Assembly: GCF_900108585.1 (NCBI RefSeq)
Contig: NZ_UESZ01000001.1
Coordinates: forward strand, 496,001 to 560,000
Direction of reading: 5' to 3'
Length of the DNA stretch: 64,000 nt
From: Branchiibius hedensis
GTDB lineage: Bacteria > Actinomycetota > Actinomycetes > Actinomycetales > Dermatophilaceae
The notes beneath the pieces were generated by a model. That model had not been told where the DNA came from and ran no database searches. It saw nothing but the letters and a program-made list of their open reading frames with translations. This document shows, in pieces, positions 31,627 through 41,699 of the stretch. The stretch's first letter is position 1, and each line of letters starts with the position of its first letter. A program made the translations under genes and the position numbers.

Positions 31627-32645
31627 TCTGGCTGTCGCTGCTCTTCCTGGCCGGTAACGCGTTCTTCGTCGGAGCCGAGTTCGCCGTCATGGCGGCCCGG
31701 CGCTCGCAGATCGAACCGCTGGCCGCGGCGGGTTCGGCGCGGGCGAAGATGGCGCTCGAGGCGTTCGAGAACGTCGCCTCGATGCTGGCCTGTGCGCAAC
31801 TGGGCATCACGGTCTGCTCGGTCTTGCTGGGTGCTGTCGCCGAGGACGCGATCCATCATTGGCTGGAAGCGCCCTTGCACTCCCTCGGCCTGGGCGATGC
31901 GTGGGCCAGCGGGATCGCGTTGCTGCTGGCGCTGCTGCTGGTGATGTATCTGCACGTCGTGGTCGGGGAGATGATTCCGAAGAACCTGGCGATCGCTGGT
32001 CCCGATCGGGCGGCGTTGTTGCTGGCACCGCCGCTGCTGTGGATCACCAAGGTCCTTCGCCCGGTCATCGCTCTGGTCGAGTGGATCGCCAAGTTCTTCG
32101 TGCGGCGGCTCGGGGTGGAGCCCAAGGACGAGATCGCCTCCACCTTCTCCGCCGAGGAGGTCGGCACCATCGTGGAGGAGTCGACGCGCGAGGGCCTGTT
32201 GCAGTCGGCCGAGCACGAGCGCTTCGTCGACGCCTTGGAGTTCAGCGATCACGTCGCCTCGGACGTTGCGGTGCCGCTGTCGCAGTTGATCACCGTGCCG
32301 CTCGGGGCGAGCCCGGCTGACGTGGAGCGGTTGGTCGCTGAGCACGGCTTCTCGCGCTATCCGGTGGTCGGCCCGGACGGATCGCTCGTGGGGTATCTGC
32401 ACCTGAAAGACGTGCTCTACGCGACCGACGAGGCGTACGGCGAACCCGTGCCGCCCAAGCGGATCCGCAACATGGCCACGGTCGGACCGTCGGCGGAGGT
32501 CGAAGACGTGTTGCTCACGATGCAGCGGACCGGCCTGCATCTGGCCCGGGTCGTGTCATCGACGGGCGAGACCACGGGTGTGGTGTTCCTCGAGGACGTT
32601 TTGGAGGAACTGGTCGGCGAAGTGGCGGACGCGACGCAGTCGTAG
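31623..32645 (+). CDS. CNNM/CorC-type membrane protein lacking the CorC_HlyC domain
   Basis: This 340-aa paralogue of the preceding gene has the DUF21 domain (about 1-190; GNAFFVGAEFAVMAARRSQIE) and a CBS pair (about 205-335, ending VVFLEDVLEELVGEV), but stops before any CorC_HlyC domain. The shortening looks genuine: the stop codon is followed directly by the non-coding repeats at 32679. Its start overlaps the first gene by four bases. Confidence 0.9.
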   Translation: MIWLSLLFLAGNAFFVGAEFAVMAARRSQIEPLAAAGSARAKMALEAFENVASMLACAQLGITVCSVLLGAVAEDAIHHWLEAPLHSLGLGDAWASGIALLLALLLVMYLHVVVGEMIPKNLAIAGPDRAALLLAPPLLWITKVLRPVIALVEWIAKFFVRRLGVEPKDEIASTFSAEEVGTIVEESTREGLLQSAEHERFVDALEFSDHVASDVAVPLSQLITVPLGASPADVERLVAEHGFSRYPVVGPDGSLVGYLHLKDVLYATDEAYGEPVPPKRIRNMATVGPSAEVEDVLLTMQRTGLHLARVVSSTGETTGVVFLEDVLEELVGEVADATQS

Positions 32646-32678
32646 CCGGCCGCTCGTCGGCTGCGGTCGCTGGCTGCG

Positions 32679-32817
32679 GTCGTTTCGTGTCGAGTGGTCG
32701 GTTGTGGTCGCGGCGGGGGCCGGGGTGGCGGTCGTTTCGTGTCGAGTGGTCGGTTGTGGTCGCGGCGGGGGCCGGGGTGGCGGTCGTTTGGTGTCGAGTG
32801 GTCGGTTGTGGTCGCGG
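32679..32817. repeat. 52-bp tandem repeat (2.7 copies), 3' side of the second AbiEi/DUF559 gene
   Basis: Two full 52-bp units (32679-32730 and 32731-32782, identical) and a partial third (32783-32817, one change) each contain GTGTCGAGTGGTCGGTTGTG, followed by a G-rich tail. Within the unit, GTGTCGA, GTGGTCG and GTGGTCG form heptad-like subrepeats. The last unit ends 8 bases before the stop codon of the leftward gene at 32826. The repeat is not translated in any recognisable protein. Confidence 0.92.
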
Positions 32818-32825
32818 CTCCTCGG

Positions 32826-33725
32826 TCAGCGGGTTACGTGGAAGTGCCGCTGCCACGTCGATCCGGTCACGCGGACCGAACCACCGTTGGCGCGAATGGC
32901 GGCGATGATCCGCTCGAGGATGCCCGCCGGATCCTTGAACAAGTCGTCTGCGTAGATCGTCACGCATTGCCAGCCATGTTGAATGAGCCACTCCCGACGG
33001 ATTGTGTCCTTCTGCCGATCACGGGTGGAGTCGAAGTGGGTCCGACCGTCGTAGTCGATGGCGACCTTCCACTGCGGGTAGGCGAGGTCTGGTCGGGCAC
33101 GGATTGCGCCGTTCTCATCCCGTACCCGGTACTGGCTGACCAGTTCCGGCAGCCCGGCCAGGACGACGAGCAGCCGGGTCTTGGTTTCCTGGACGGATTC
33201 GCTGCCTTCGCGAACCAGGCCGGCGGCAGTCCGAGCTCGGGCGACACCTCGTCCGGTCGCGGCATCTGCCGCTGCGCGTAGCTCGTTGACATGCACGCGC
33301 CCTTTGCGCACCAAGGTGTCGCCGAGGACGACCAGGTCGATGAGTTCCAGCACCCCGGCGAGGTCGATGAAGGTCTGTGCCGGGGTCGTGACGCGGCGCC
33401 GGTTCAACATCACGTGCTGACTCTCGTTCACGCGGTGCGCGGTGATTCCAGCCATTCGAAGGATGGTGTCCGGACGGACGCTCAGATGAATCGTGCTGCT
33501 GTTGGGGACAACGCCACCCCACAACGCGGCGGCAGTGTGGTGGGACACGATCGCGTCGTCCGGAGCTCGGTGAAGCGCGGCGTCGAGCAGCGTATGGAAC
33601 GTGATCTTGTCTTCGCAGACGTAGACACCGCGGAGCACTCGCTGGAAGCGGCCCCCAGGACGCAGTTCGCGCGGGGAGACACCGTGCCTCAGGAGTTGCT
33701 GTCGGGTAAAGAATCGCTCGGCCAT
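32826..33725 (-). CDS. AbiEi-like N-terminal domain plus DUF559 (PD-(D/E)XK nuclease-like) protein, second copy
   Basis: This 299-aa protein belongs to the same family as the gene at 255-1079 but is only distantly similar. The N-terminus is winged-helix-like (RQQLLRHGVSPRELRPG, RVLRGVYV), followed by an AbiEi-like region (VSHHTAAALWGG, TTPAQTFIDLA) and a DUF559 core with RPDLAY (D213), KVAIDYDGRTHF (D224, D226) and a QHGWQCVTIYADDL ending. ATG 33725 has no ribosome binding site. No cognate toxin or modification gene is adjacent. Repeats of one kind lie on both sides. Nuclease activity and target are inferences. Confidence 0.82.
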   Translation of the reverse strand: MAERFFTRQQLLRHGVSPRELRPGGRFQRVLRGVYVCEDKITFHTLLDAALHRAPDDAIVSHHTAAALWGGVVPNSSTIHLSVRPDTILRMAGITAHRVNESQHVMLNRRRVTTPAQTFIDLAGVLELIDLVVLGDTLVRKGRVHVNELRAAADAATGRGVARARTAAGLVREGSESVQETKTRLLVVLAGLPELVSQYRVRDENGAIRARPDLAYPQWKVAIDYDGRTHFDSTRDRQKDTIRREWLIQHGWQCVTIYADDLFKDPAGILERIIAAIRANGGSVRVTGSTWQRHFHVTR

Positions 33726-33764
33726 GCGGCGATTGTGCGGACCCGCGTCAATCGTCCGCAGAAG

Positions 33765-33773
33765 TTATCCACA
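33765..33773 (+). other. TTATCCACA nonamer (DnaA-box consensus) upstream of the second AbiEi/DUF559 gene
   Basis: An exact TTATCCACA lies 39 bases upstream of the ATG at 33725, between the start codon and the upstream repeats. The first gene of this family has the same nonamer in its upstream gap (1132-1140). Confidence 0.6.
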
Positions 33774-33793
33774 GCCCTCGACGAGGGATCGCT

Positions 33794-33890
33794 GCCGGGG
33801 TGGCGGTCGCTTGGTGTCGAGTGGTCGGTTGTGGTCGCGGGGGAGGCCGGGGTGGCGGTCGTTTCGTGTCGAGTGGTCGGTTGTGGTCGC
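33794..33890. repeat. 52-bp repeat (about 1.9 copies), 5' side of the second AbiEi/DUF559 gene
   Basis: The segment starts with the G-rich tail of a unit (33794-33805), then has one 52-bp unit (33806-33857) and a partial one (33858-33890), all in the same orientation as the copies at 32679-32817 and sharing GTGTCGAGTGGTCGGTTGTG. It begins 68 bases upstream of the gene start and ends 16 bases before kdpE. Confidence 0.92.
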
Positions 33891-33905
33891 GTGACGACAG
33901 CCGGG

Positions 33906-34589
33906 TCACGGTTCGAAGCGGTAGCCCATGCCTTGCTCGGTGAGCAGGTGCTTGGGCTGCGCGGGGTCGTCCTCGAGCTTCTTGCGCAGTTGCGACATGT
34001 AGAGCCGCAAATAGCCGGTGTCCGTGACGTGTTCGGACCCCCACACCTGGGTCAGGATGGTCTGGCGGGTGACCAGTCGCCCGGCGTTGCGGATCAGGAT
34101 CTCCAGCAACTGCCACTCCGTCGGCGTGAGGTGCACGGGTGCCCCATCACGGCGGACCGTGTGCGCGACGAGGTCGACGGTCACGAGGCCGAAATTGACC
34201 ACTGCCGACTCGCCCGTGGTGCTCTCAACGGGCGCGCCCCGACGACCGAGCGCGCGGATCCGGGCCAGCAACTCATCGATCGCGAACGGTTTGGTCACGT
34301 AGTCGTCCGCCCCGGCGTCCAGCGCCTCGACCTTGTCCGCAGACCCGGTCCGACCGGAGACGACCAGGATCGGCGCAGTCGACCAACCCCGCACCGCGGT
34401 GATCACCTCGACGCCATCGAGGTTCGGCATGCCGAGGTCGATCATGTAGAGGTCCGGCTTCTGCTCGATGGCCGCCTGGATCGCTGTCGCACCGTCGGCT
34501 GCGGCGATCACGTCGTACCCACTGGCCCGCAACGTGATTCGAAGCGCGCGCACGATCTGCGGGTCGTCGTCGGCGATCAGGATCTTCAT
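33906..34589 (-). CDS. kdpE: Response regulator of the Kdp system
   Basis: This 227-aa OmpR-type regulator has a receiver domain (DDD acidic pocket, phospho-acceptor in MIDLGMPN, K in YVTKPF) and a C-terminal winged helix (LTPTEWQLLEIL, TGYLRLYMSQLRKKLE). It overlaps kdpD by four bases and closes the operon. It is expected to activate kdp transcription at low K+. Confidence 0.95.
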   Translation of the reverse strand: MKILIADDDPQIVRALRITLRASGYDVIAAADGATAIQAAIEQKPDLYMIDLGMPNLDGVEVITAVRGWSTAPILVVSGRTGSADKVEALDAGADDYVTKPFAIDELLARIRALGRRGAPVESTTGESAVVNFGLVTVDLVAHTVRRDGAPVHLTPTEWQLLEILIRNAGRLVTRQTILTQVWGSEHVTDTGYLRLYMSQLRKKLEDDPAQPKHLLTEQGMGYRFEP

Positions 34590-37072
34590 GCCGACACCAG
34601 CGACGGCGCGGTGGGCAGCGAGACGACCATCGTCAGTCCGCCGCCGGGGGTGTCCTCGGCCGTAAGCGTCCCGGACATGCCTTCGGTGAATCCCTTCGAG
34701 AGTGCGAGGCCGAGGCCGATGCCCCGGTCGTTGTCAGTGTCGCCGAGCCGCTGGAACGGCGTGAAGATCAGGTCCTTGCGATCGTCCGGCACCCCAGGTC
34801 CGTGATCGACCACGCGTAGCTCGACGACGTCCGCCAGGCTCGACGCGGCCAGACGGACCGGGGTGCCCGGTGGGTTGAAGCGGGTGGCGTTGGCCAGCAG
34901 ATTGACCAGGACCCGTTGCAGCAGAACCGGATCGGCCTGCATCGGCGGCACCTGCGCCGGCAGGTCGAGGGTGACACTCGAGGGTCCGAGGCCGAGTTCG
35001 TCCAGGGCCGGCAGCACGACTTCAGCCGCTGACACCGGCCGTGCCGCGACCGCCAGGATGCCTGCTTCCAACCGGCTGGCGTCGAGCAGATCGGTCACCA
35101 GGGAGGACAGCGTCTGCAGGCTCTCGTCGGCCGTCGCCAGCAACTCGGCACGGTCCTGCGCGGACAGGTCCTCCGGCATCGAGCGCAGTGCACCGACCGA
35201 AGCCATCGCCGCCGCCAGCGGTCGCCGCAGATCGTGACTCACCGCCGACAACAACGCACTGCGCACCTTGTCGCTGACCGCGAGTGGCCCGACCGTGGCG
35301 GCGGTCTCCTCCAGGGCTGAGTGCTCCAACGCAGCTGCCACCTGAGTCGCGATGACCTCCAGCAAGCGGCGCTCGGACGCGTCGACCGCCGGCCCGAAGG
35401 CCTCCAAGCCGGCCGAGGGACCGACCGGCAGTTGCACGGACGGGTCACCACTCGGCGTACCGTCATGGGCCACTTCGGTGCCATCAGAGACCACGCGAAC
35501 GGCATTGAAGCCGAACGCTTCTCGCGTCCGAGACAGGAGAGCGGCCAACGCGTCCTGACCGCGCAGCACACTGCCGGCGACCGTGGCCAGGAGCTCCGAC
35601 TCGGCGGCCGACCGTTGCGCCAGGCGGGTACGTCGAGCGGCTTGGTCCACGACGTACGACACCAGGAGAGCATTGATCACATACAGACCAAGGCCCAGCG
35701 CGTGCAGGGGCTGGTTGATGGTGATCGTGTAGTAGGGCGAGATGAAGAAGTAGTCCAGCGTGAGTCCGGACATCAGGGCCGCGAAGAGCGCGGGACCGAA
35801 GCCGCCGACCAGGGCGATCACGATGACCAACAGTTGGTAGGCAAGGACGTTCGCGGTCATCGCGTCGTCGGAGCGGATCGTCTTCAGCAGCAGGGTGAGC
35901 AGCGGCCCGAGCACCAGGGCGAGCGCGAAGCCCACCCACCGTCGGCGGGCGGTCAGGCCGCCGGACACCGAGGGCAGCGCGAACCGGCGCCCGGCTTCAG
36001 CGTGCGTGACGATGTGGACGTCGATGCTGCCGGACTGCCGCACCACCCCGTTGCCGATGCCCGGGCCGGTGAGCACGGTCTGCAACCAACTGCGCCGGCT
36101 CACCCCGATCACCAGCTGGGTCGCGTTGACCCCTTTGGCGAAGGAGATCAGCGACGCCGGGACGTCCTGCCCGACGATCTCGTGGAACGTGCCGCCGAGT
36201 TCCTCGACCAGGGCCCGCTGGGCGGCCAGATTCTGCTGGTTGGTCGCCGAGAGCCCGTCGGGGGAGCTGACGTGCACCGCGAGCAGGTCGCCACCGGAAC
36301 TACGCGAGGCGATCCGGGCGCCGCGACGCAGCAGCGTCTCACCCTCCGCGCCGCCGGTGAGCGCCACGACGACGCGTTCGCGTGCTTCCCAGGTGCCGTC
36401 GATGTTGTGTTGCGCTCGGTAGTTCTGCAGCGCCGAATCGACCTCGTCGGCCAACCACAGCAGGGCCAACTCGCGCAGCGCCGTGAGGTTGCCCAGCCGG
36501 AAGTAGTGCGACAGGGCTGCGTCGATGCGTTCGGCGGGGTAGACGTGGCCGTCGGAGAGCCGGTTGCGCAGCGCCTGCGGAGTGAGGTCGACCAACTCGA
36601 TCTGGTCCGCGGCACGCAGCACTTCGTCCGGAACGGTCTCTCGCTGAGGGACTTTCGTGATCTTCTCGACGACGTCGTTCAGCGATGCGATGTGCTGGAT
36701 GTTGACCGTCGACATCACGTCGATGCCGGCGTCCAGCAGCGCTTCGACATCCTGCCAGCGCTTCTCGTGGGCGCTGCCCGACGCGTTGCTGTGCGCCAAC
36801 TCATCGACCAGCGCCACGTCCGGGTGACGCGCCAGCACGGCGTCGAGGTCCAGTTCGGACAACTCGACGCCGCGGTGGTGCATCGTGCGGCGGGGGATCT
36901 GCTCCAGCGGAGCGGCCATGGCCGCGGTCGCCGCCCGGCCGTGGGTGTCCACCCAGGCGACGACCACGTCCCCACCGAGGGCAGCCAGCCGCTGCCCCTC
37001 TTCGAGCATCGCGTAGGTCTTGCCGACCCCCGGTGCGGCGCCGAGGAAGACCCGCAGCCTGCCTCGGCTCAC
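34586..37072 (-). CDS. kdpD: Sensor histidine kinase of the Kdp system
   Basis: This 828-aa kinase has an N-terminal KdpD domain with GAAPGVGKTYAMLEEG (Walker A), a universal-stress-protein-like domain (about 225-345), four membrane helices (about 375-470), a GAF-like region, the H-box SAVSHDLRRPL and ATPase boxes DHGPGVPDD and GIGLGLALSKGF. The GTG at 37072 lies four bases after kdpC. In relatives the N-terminal part binds nucleotides including c-di-AMP in some phyla; this is not demonstrable here. Confidence 0.95.
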   Translation of the reverse strand: MSRGRLRVFLGAAPGVGKTYAMLEEGQRLAALGGDVVVAWVDTHGRAATAAMAAPLEQIPRRTMHHRGVELSELDLDAVLARHPDVALVDELAHSNASGSAHEKRWQDVEALLDAGIDVMSTVNIQHIASLNDVVEKITKVPQRETVPDEVLRAADQIELVDLTPQALRNRLSDGHVYPAERIDAALSHYFRLGNLTALRELALLWLADEVDSALQNYRAQHNIDGTWEARERVVVALTGGAEGETLLRRGARIASRSSGGDLLAVHVSSPDGLSATNQQNLAAQRALVEELGGTFHEIVGQDVPASLISFAKGVNATQLVIGVSRRSWLQTVLTGPGIGNGVVRQSGSIDVHIVTHAEAGRRFALPSVSGGLTARRRWVGFALALVLGPLLTLLLKTIRSDDAMTANVLAYQLLVIVIALVGGFGPALFAALMSGLTLDYFFISPYYTITINQPLHALGLGLYVINALLVSYVVDQAARRTRLAQRSAAESELLATVAGSVLRGQDALAALLSRTREAFGFNAVRVVSDGTEVAHDGTPSGDPSVQLPVGPSAGLEAFGPAVDASERRLLEVIATQVAAALEHSALEETAATVGPLAVSDKVRSALLSAVSHDLRRPLAAAMASVGALRSMPEDLSAQDRAELLATADESLQTLSSLVTDLLDASRLEAGILAVAARPVSAAEVVLPALDELGLGPSSVTLDLPAQVPPMQADPVLLQRVLVNLLANATRFNPPGTPVRLAASSLADVVELRVVDHGPGVPDDRKDLIFTPFQRLGDTDNDRGIGLGLALSKGFTEGMSGTLTAEDTPGGGLTMVVSLPTAPSLVSA

Positions 37073-37076
37073 CGGC

Positions 37077-37676
37077 TCACCCCTTCAGTGCGTTCAAGGC
37101 CACATTGAGTTCCAGGACGTTGACCCGCGGTTCGCCGAGAACCCCGAGCGCACGTCCCTTCGTCATAGTGTCCACCAGGTGCTGCACGGCGGCGGGTGAC
37201 AGGCCCCGGGCCTGGGCCACTCGGCGTACCTGAAGGTCGGCGTAGGCCACGCTGATGTCCGGGTCCAGACCCGAGGCAGAGGCCGTGAGCGCATCGGCCG
37301 GTACGGCGCTCGGCGAGACGTGGTTGAACGCCGCCACCTGCGCACGGCGCTCCTTGATCGCCTTGATCAGGTCGGGGTTGTTCGGTCCCAGGTTGGAACC
37401 GGACGAGGCGTTCGCGTCGTAACCGTCACCGGCCGCCGACGGCCGCGGCTGGAAGTACTGCGGCAGCGGGTTGCCCTTGGCGTTGGTGAAGTTCTGCCCG
37501 ATGAGGCTGGAGCCGACGGTCTTGCCGTCGACCTGCACCAGGGAGCCGTTCGCCTGGTTGCCGAACGCGACCTGCCCGACCCCGGTCATCGCCAACGGGT
37601 AGGCGATCCCGAGGATCACGGTCAGGACCAGCAGCGCCCGCAGGGCGACACCGTATTGCTTTGCTACGAGGACCAT
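37077..37676 (-). CDS. kdpC: K+-transporting ATPase subunit C
   Basis: This 199-aa protein has a single N-terminal membrane helix (LRALLVLTVILGIAYPLAMT) and the conserved extracytoplasmic domain with GSSLIGQNF, YFQPRPSA and SGLDPDISVAYADLQ. It stabilises the KdpFABC complex. Start ATG 37676; 18 bases separate it from kdpB. Confidence 0.96.
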   Translation of the reverse strand: MVLVAKQYGVALRALLVLTVILGIAYPLAMTGVGQVAFGNQANGSLVQVDGKTVGSSLIGQNFTNAKGNPLPQYFQPRPSAAGDGYDANASSGSNLGPNNPDLIKAIKERRAQVAAFNHVSPSAVPADALTASASGLDPDISVAYADLQVRRVAQARGLSPAAVQHLVDTMTKGRALGVLGEPRVNVLELNVALNALKG

Positions 37677-37694
37677 TTCAGTTCCTTTGGTGGT

Positions 37695-39824
37695 TCAGAA
37701 GCCGGGGATCAGGCTGACCAGCAGGTCGATCAGTTTGATGCCCACGAAGGGGACGATCACACCGCCGAGGCCGTAGATCAGCAGGTTGCGCGACAGGATC
37801 TGGCTGGCTGAGGCGGCGCGGTACTTCACGCCCTTCAGGGACAGCGGGATCAGCGCGATGATCACGACCGCGTTGAAGATGATCGCGGAGACGACCGCCG
37901 AGCTCGGGCTGTGCAGGTGCATGATGTTCAGCGCCTGCAGGGCCGGGAAGACACCGGCGAACATCGCGGGGATGATCGCGAAGTACTTCGCGATGTCGTT
38001 GGCGATGGAGAACGTCGTCAGCGCACCCCGGGTGATCAGCAGCTGCTTGCCGATGGCCACGATCTCGATGAGTTTGGTCGGGTCGGAGTCGAGGTCGACC
38101 ATATTGCCGGCCTCTTTGGCTGCGGAGGTGCCGGTGTTCATCGCCACGCCCACGTCGGCCTGGGCGAGGGCCGGCGCGTCGTTGGTGCCGTCACCGGTCA
38201 TCGCAACCAGCCGGCCGCCCTCCTGCTCCCGACGGATCAGCGCCAGCTTGTCCTCAGGGGTGGCCTCGGCCAGGAAGTCGTCGACTCCGGCCTCGTCGGC
38301 AATTGCCTTGGCGGTCAACGGGTTGTCACCGGTGATCATGACCGTGCGGATCCCCATCGAGCGCAGTTCGGCGAAGCGTTCCACCAGGCCGTCCTTGACG
38401 ACGTCCTTGAGGTAGACGACACCGAGCACCTTGCCGTGACCGCGGGCGTCCTTGGTGGCAACCACCAGCGGGGTGCCGCCCTTGGTCGAGATGTCCTCGA
38501 CGATGTGGGCCAACTCGTCGTTGGCGTGTGCCCCCGTCAACCAGGCGCGTACGGCGGAGCCCGCACCCTTGCGGACCTGCGTCCCGTCCGCGCGGTCCAC
38601 CCCGCTCATCCGGGTCTGAGCGGTGAACGGGACGACGACGTCACCGTCACGGGCCTCTTCGTGGATCCCGCGCTCAAGCGCGAGGTCGACGATCGAGGTG
38701 CCCTCCGGTGTCGCGTCGCCAGCACTGGAAAGTGCTGCGGCACGGGCTAGTTCGTCGTGGTCGATCCCGTGCAACGGGTAGAACTCGGTCGCCCGCCGGT
38801 TGCCGTAGGTGATGGTTCCGGTCTTGTCCATCAGCAGCGTGGTCACGTCGCCGGCGGCCTCGACGGCCCGACCGGACACCGCCAGCACGTTGCGCTGGAC
38901 GAGGCGGTCCATCCCGGCGATGCCGATCGCCGAGAGCAGTGCTCCGATGGTGGTGGGGATCAAGCAGACCAGGAGAGCGACCAGCACGGGAACGCTGACG
39001 GCAGCACCGGCGTACGAGGCGATCGGGTTGATCGTGAGGACGACGACCACGAACACGATCGACAGGCTCGCGAGCAGGATGTTCAGGGCGATCTCGTTGG
39101 GGGTCTTCTGCCGAGAGGCGCCTTCGACCAGGGCGATCATCCGGTCGACGAACGTCTCACCCGGTTTGGAGGTGATGCGCACGACGATGCGGTCCGACAG
39201 CAGCCGGGTGCCACCGGTCACCGCGCTGCGGTCACCGCCGGATTCCCTGACCACAGGGGCGGATTCGCCGGTGATGGCCGACTCGTCGACCGAGCCGATG
39301 CCCCACACGATGTCACCGTCACCGGGGATGACCTCGCCCGCGACGACATCGACGTAGTCCCCGAGGCGCAACTCCGCGGAGCTGACCACATGGGTCTGGT
39401 CGTTGTCGCTGGGAGTCGACCCCTCGGCGTACCCGGTGATCACCCGGGCGGTGGTCTCGGTGCGGGTCTTGCGCAGGCTGTCCGCCTGCGCCTTGCCGCG
39501 GCCCTCGGCCACGGCCTCCGCAAGGTTGGCGAAGATCACCGTGAGCCACAACCAGATGGCGATGGTCCAGGAGAAGATGCCGGGCACGGCGCCGCCGCCG
39601 GACTTCTCGGCACCGGTGAAGATCTCGGCGATGGCGATGGCCGTGATGAGCACGGCACCGACCTCGACGATGAACATCACCGGGTTGTGCCACATCTGGC
39701 GGGGGTCCAGTTTGCGCAGCGCTTCAGGCAGTGCCTTGATCAGCTGACGCGGACCGAATGCCGCTGTCTTCGTGGCGGGTTCGTGCTCTTGGTCGACGAT
39801 GGGTTCGTCGGTCATGATCGACAT
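37695..39824 (-). CDS. kdpB: K+-transporting P-type ATPase subunit B
   Basis: This 709-aa P-type ATPase hydrolyses ATP to drive K+ uptake through KdpA. The phosphorylation motif DKTGT, the TGES segment ([10 protein letters not shown]), and [21 protein letters not shown] are intact. It has about seven membrane helices. The start overlaps no neighbour; kdpA ends one base upstream of it. Confidence 0.97.
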   Translation of the reverse strand: MSIMTDEPIVDQEHEPATKTAAFGPRQLIKALPEALRKLDPRQMWHNPVMFIVEVGAVLITAIAIAEIFTGAEKSGGGAVPGIFSWTIAIWLWLTVIFANLAEAVAEGRGKAQADSLRKTRTETTARVITGYAEGSTPSDNDQTHVVSSAELRLGDYVDVVAGEVIPGDGDIVWGIGSVDESAITGESAPVVRESGGDRSAVTGGTRLLSDRIVVRITSKPGETFVDRMIALVEGASRQKTPNEIALNILLASLSIVFVVVVLTINPIASYAGAAVSVPVLVALLVCLIPTTIGALLSAIGIAGMDRLVQRNVLAVSGRAVEAAGDVTTLLMDKTGTITYGNRRATEFYPLHGIDHDELARAAALSSAGDATPEGTSIVDLALERGIHEEARDGDVVVPFTAQTRMSGVDRADGTQVRKGAGSAVRAWLTGAHANDELAHIVEDISTKGGTPLVVATKDARGHGKVLGVVYLKDVVKDGLVERFAELRSMGIRTVMITGDNPLTAKAIADEAGVDDFLAEATPEDKLALIRREQEGGRLVAMTGDGTNDAPALAQADVGVAMNTGTSAAKEAGNMVDLDSDPTKLIEIVAIGKQLLITRGALTTFSIANDIAKYFAIIPAMFAGVFPALQALNIMHLHSPSSAVVSAIIFNAVVIIALIPLSLKGVKYRAASASQILSRNLLIYGLGGVIVPFVGIKLIDLLVSLIPGF

Positions 39825-39825
39825 G

Positions 39826-41499
39826 TCAGTGCAGTCCTTCAGCGAGCGGGCCCAGCGCGAGCGCGGGCAGGTAGGTCATGGCGACCAGGACGATCGTCAC
39901 GCCACCGAGCAACCCGACGAACTGTGGGCGATAGGTGGGCAACGTGCCGGCGGTCTCGGGAACCTTGTCCTGTTTGGCCAGCGAACCGGCCAGGGCAAGG
40001 ACGAACACCATGGGAATGAACCGGCCGAGCAGCATCGCCAGACCCAACGCGGTGTTGAACCACGGGGTGTTGGCGGTCAGGCCGGCGAAGGCCGAGCCGT
40101 TGTTGTTCGAGGCCGAGGTGAAGGCGTACAGCACTTCGGACAGGCCGTGCACACCCGGGTTGAGGATCGAGGTGCCCGTGACGGATTCCCGGACTGACGG
40201 GATCGCGAAGCTGAGCGCCGTGCCCGCCAACACCAGGGTCGGTGTGACCAGGATGTAGAGACTGGCCAGTTTGATCTCCCGGGGCCCGATCTTCTTGCCC
40301 AGGTACTCCGGGGTGCGACCGACCAGCAGGCCGGCGATGAAGACGGTGATGATCGCCAGGATCAACATGCCGTACAGGCCGGAGCCGACGCCGCCAGGGG
40401 CGACCTCGCCGATCATCATGTTGAGCATCGGGAAGATGCCGCCGAGAGCGGTGAACGAGTCGTGCATCGAGTTGACCGCGCCGGTGGAGGTGAGCGTGCT
40501 GGCCGTCCCGAACAGGGTCGAGCCGTTGATGCCGAACCGCTGCTCCTTGCCCTCCATGGCCGCGCCGGCCAGTTGGGTGGCGCTGCCCCAGCCCTTCGCC
40601 TCGATCCAGGTCAGACCGATCAGCGACAGGATCGCCAGGGTGCTCATCGCCGCAAGGATCGCGTACCCCTGCTTGTTGGAACCGACCATCTTGCCGAAGG
40701 TGCGCGGCAGTGCGATCGGGATGACCAGCAACAGGAAGATCTCGATGATGTTGCTGACCGCGTTGGGGTTCTCGAACGGGTGCGCCGAGTTGGCGTTGAA
40801 GAAGCCGCCGCCGTTGGTGCCCAGGAGTTTGATGACTTCCTGGCTGGCGACCGGTCCACCGGGCAGGTGCTGCACGCCGCCGGCCAGTGTCGTGATGTCG
40901 GTGACGTTGTGCAGGTTCTGGATGACGCCGGTGGCGATGAGGATGATGCCGCCGACCACGCTGATGGGCAGCAGGATGCGCAGGCAGCAGCGCACCAGGT
41001 CGACCCAGAAGTTGCCGAGCATGCCGGTCTTGCGCCGGGCCAGTCCCCGCACGAGGGCGATCGCGACGGCGATACCGACGGCCGCAGAGACGAAGTTCTG
41101 CACCGCCAGGCCAGCAGCCTGCACGGTGAAGCCCATCGTGGCCTCGGGGGAGTAGCTCTGCCAGTTGGTGTTGGCCACGAAGGAGGCCGCCGTGTTGAAC
41201 GACAGGCCTTCGGGCACGTTCGGTAGCCCGAGGCTGTAGGGCAGCCAGTGCTGGATGCGCTGCAGCAGGTAGAGGAACAGCAGGCTGATCAACGAGAACG
41301 CCAGCACGCTGCGCAGGTAGGCCTGCCAGGTCTGCTCCCGCTTGCTGTCGACACCCAGGACCTTGTAGGTGGCCTTCTCGACGCGCCAGTCCTTGTCGGT
41401 CGTGAAGACATGGGCCATGTAGTCCCCGAGCGGGCGGTAACAGATGGCCAGCATCAGGATCAGGACTGCGGCCTGACCGACCGCGAGCCACGCGGTCAT
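39826..41499 (-). CDS. kdpA: K+-transporting ATPase subunit A
   Basis: This 557-aa channel-like subunit has about ten membrane helices and the four selectivity-filter-like glycine segments, for example [11 protein letters not shown] and [15 protein letters not shown]. It binds and translocates K+. The ATG overlaps the kdpF stop codon. Confidence 0.97.
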   Translation of the reverse strand: MTAWLAVGQAAVLILMLAICYRPLGDYMAHVFTTDKDWRVEKATYKVLGVDSKREQTWQAYLRSVLAFSLISLLFLYLLQRIQHWLPYSLGLPNVPEGLSFNTAASFVANTNWQSYSPEATMGFTVQAAGLAVQNFVSAAVGIAVAIALVRGLARRKTGMLGNFWVDLVRCCLRILLPISVVGGIILIATGVIQNLHNVTDITTLAGGVQHLPGGPVASQEVIKLLGTNGGGFFNANSAHPFENPNAVSNIIEIFLLLVIPIALPRTFGKMVGSNKQGYAILAAMSTLAILSLIGLTWIEAKGWGSATQLAGAAMEGKEQRFGINGSTLFGTASTLTSTGAVNSMHDSFTALGGIFPMLNMMIGEVAPGGVGSGLYGMLILAIITVFIAGLLVGRTPEYLGKKIGPREIKLASLYILVTPTLVLAGTALSFAIPSVRESVTGTSILNPGVHGLSEVLYAFTSASNNNGSAFAGLTANTPWFNTALGLAMLLGRFIPMVFVLALAGSLAKQDKVPETAGTLPTYRPQFVGLLGGVTIVLVAMTYLPALALGPLAEGLH

Positions 41500-41585
41500 C
41501 AGAACCGCTCCGGTTTCACCAGGGCGATCACCAAGTAGATGATCGCCAACACGCCGAGTACGGCGGCGATGGCGTTAAAGACCAT
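41499..41585 (-). CDS. kdpF: K+-transporting ATPase subunit F
   Basis: This 28-aa single-span peptide ([20 protein letters not shown], ending VKPERF) has the length and ending of KdpF, which stabilises the complex in the lipid. Its stop overlaps the kdpA start, and its start overlaps the stop of the tiny ORF upstream (TGATG). Confidence 0.93.
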   Translation of the reverse strand: MVFNAIAAVLGVLAIIYLVIALVKPERF

Positions 41586-41668
41586 CACAGCTTCTCGACC
41601 CCCCACGCAATCACCGCGACGAGCGCGAAGACCGCGATCATCAGGGCGATGTAAGCCACGTCAAGCAC
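41585..41668 (-). CDS. 27-aa membrane peptide at the head of the kdp operon
   Basis: The frame from GTG 41668 encodes one hydrophobic helix (DVAYIALMIAVFALVAVIAW) and ends GVEKL; its stop overlaps the kdpF start (TGATG). GGGG lies upstream of GTG 41668; GTG 41680 in the same frame is an alternative. A similar micro-ORF precedes kdpF in other actinobacteria, as far as I recall. Role unknown, probably linked to KdpFABC. Confidence 0.7.
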   Translation of the reverse strand: MLDVAYIALMIAVFALVAVIAWGVEKL

Positions 41669-41699
41669 GAAGAACCCCACGTCTGAGCAGGTGTCCCGG

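Noticed and set aside
32679-32817. CRISPR array
   Set aside because: Units are contiguous with no unique spacers, are 52 bp and G-rich, and no cas genes are present.
32687-33281. Small ORFs across the 52-bp repeats
   Set aside because: Their proteins only translate the repeat (Val/Gly/Arg/Trp strings) and continue antisense into the nuclease gene.
33765-33773. Replication origin
   Set aside because: A single DnaA-box-like nonamer without a cluster, AT-rich unwinding region, dnaA or dnaN nearby.
35321-37108. A 595-codon open frame opposite kdpD
   Set aside because: Antisense shadow of kdpD; no recognisable motif.
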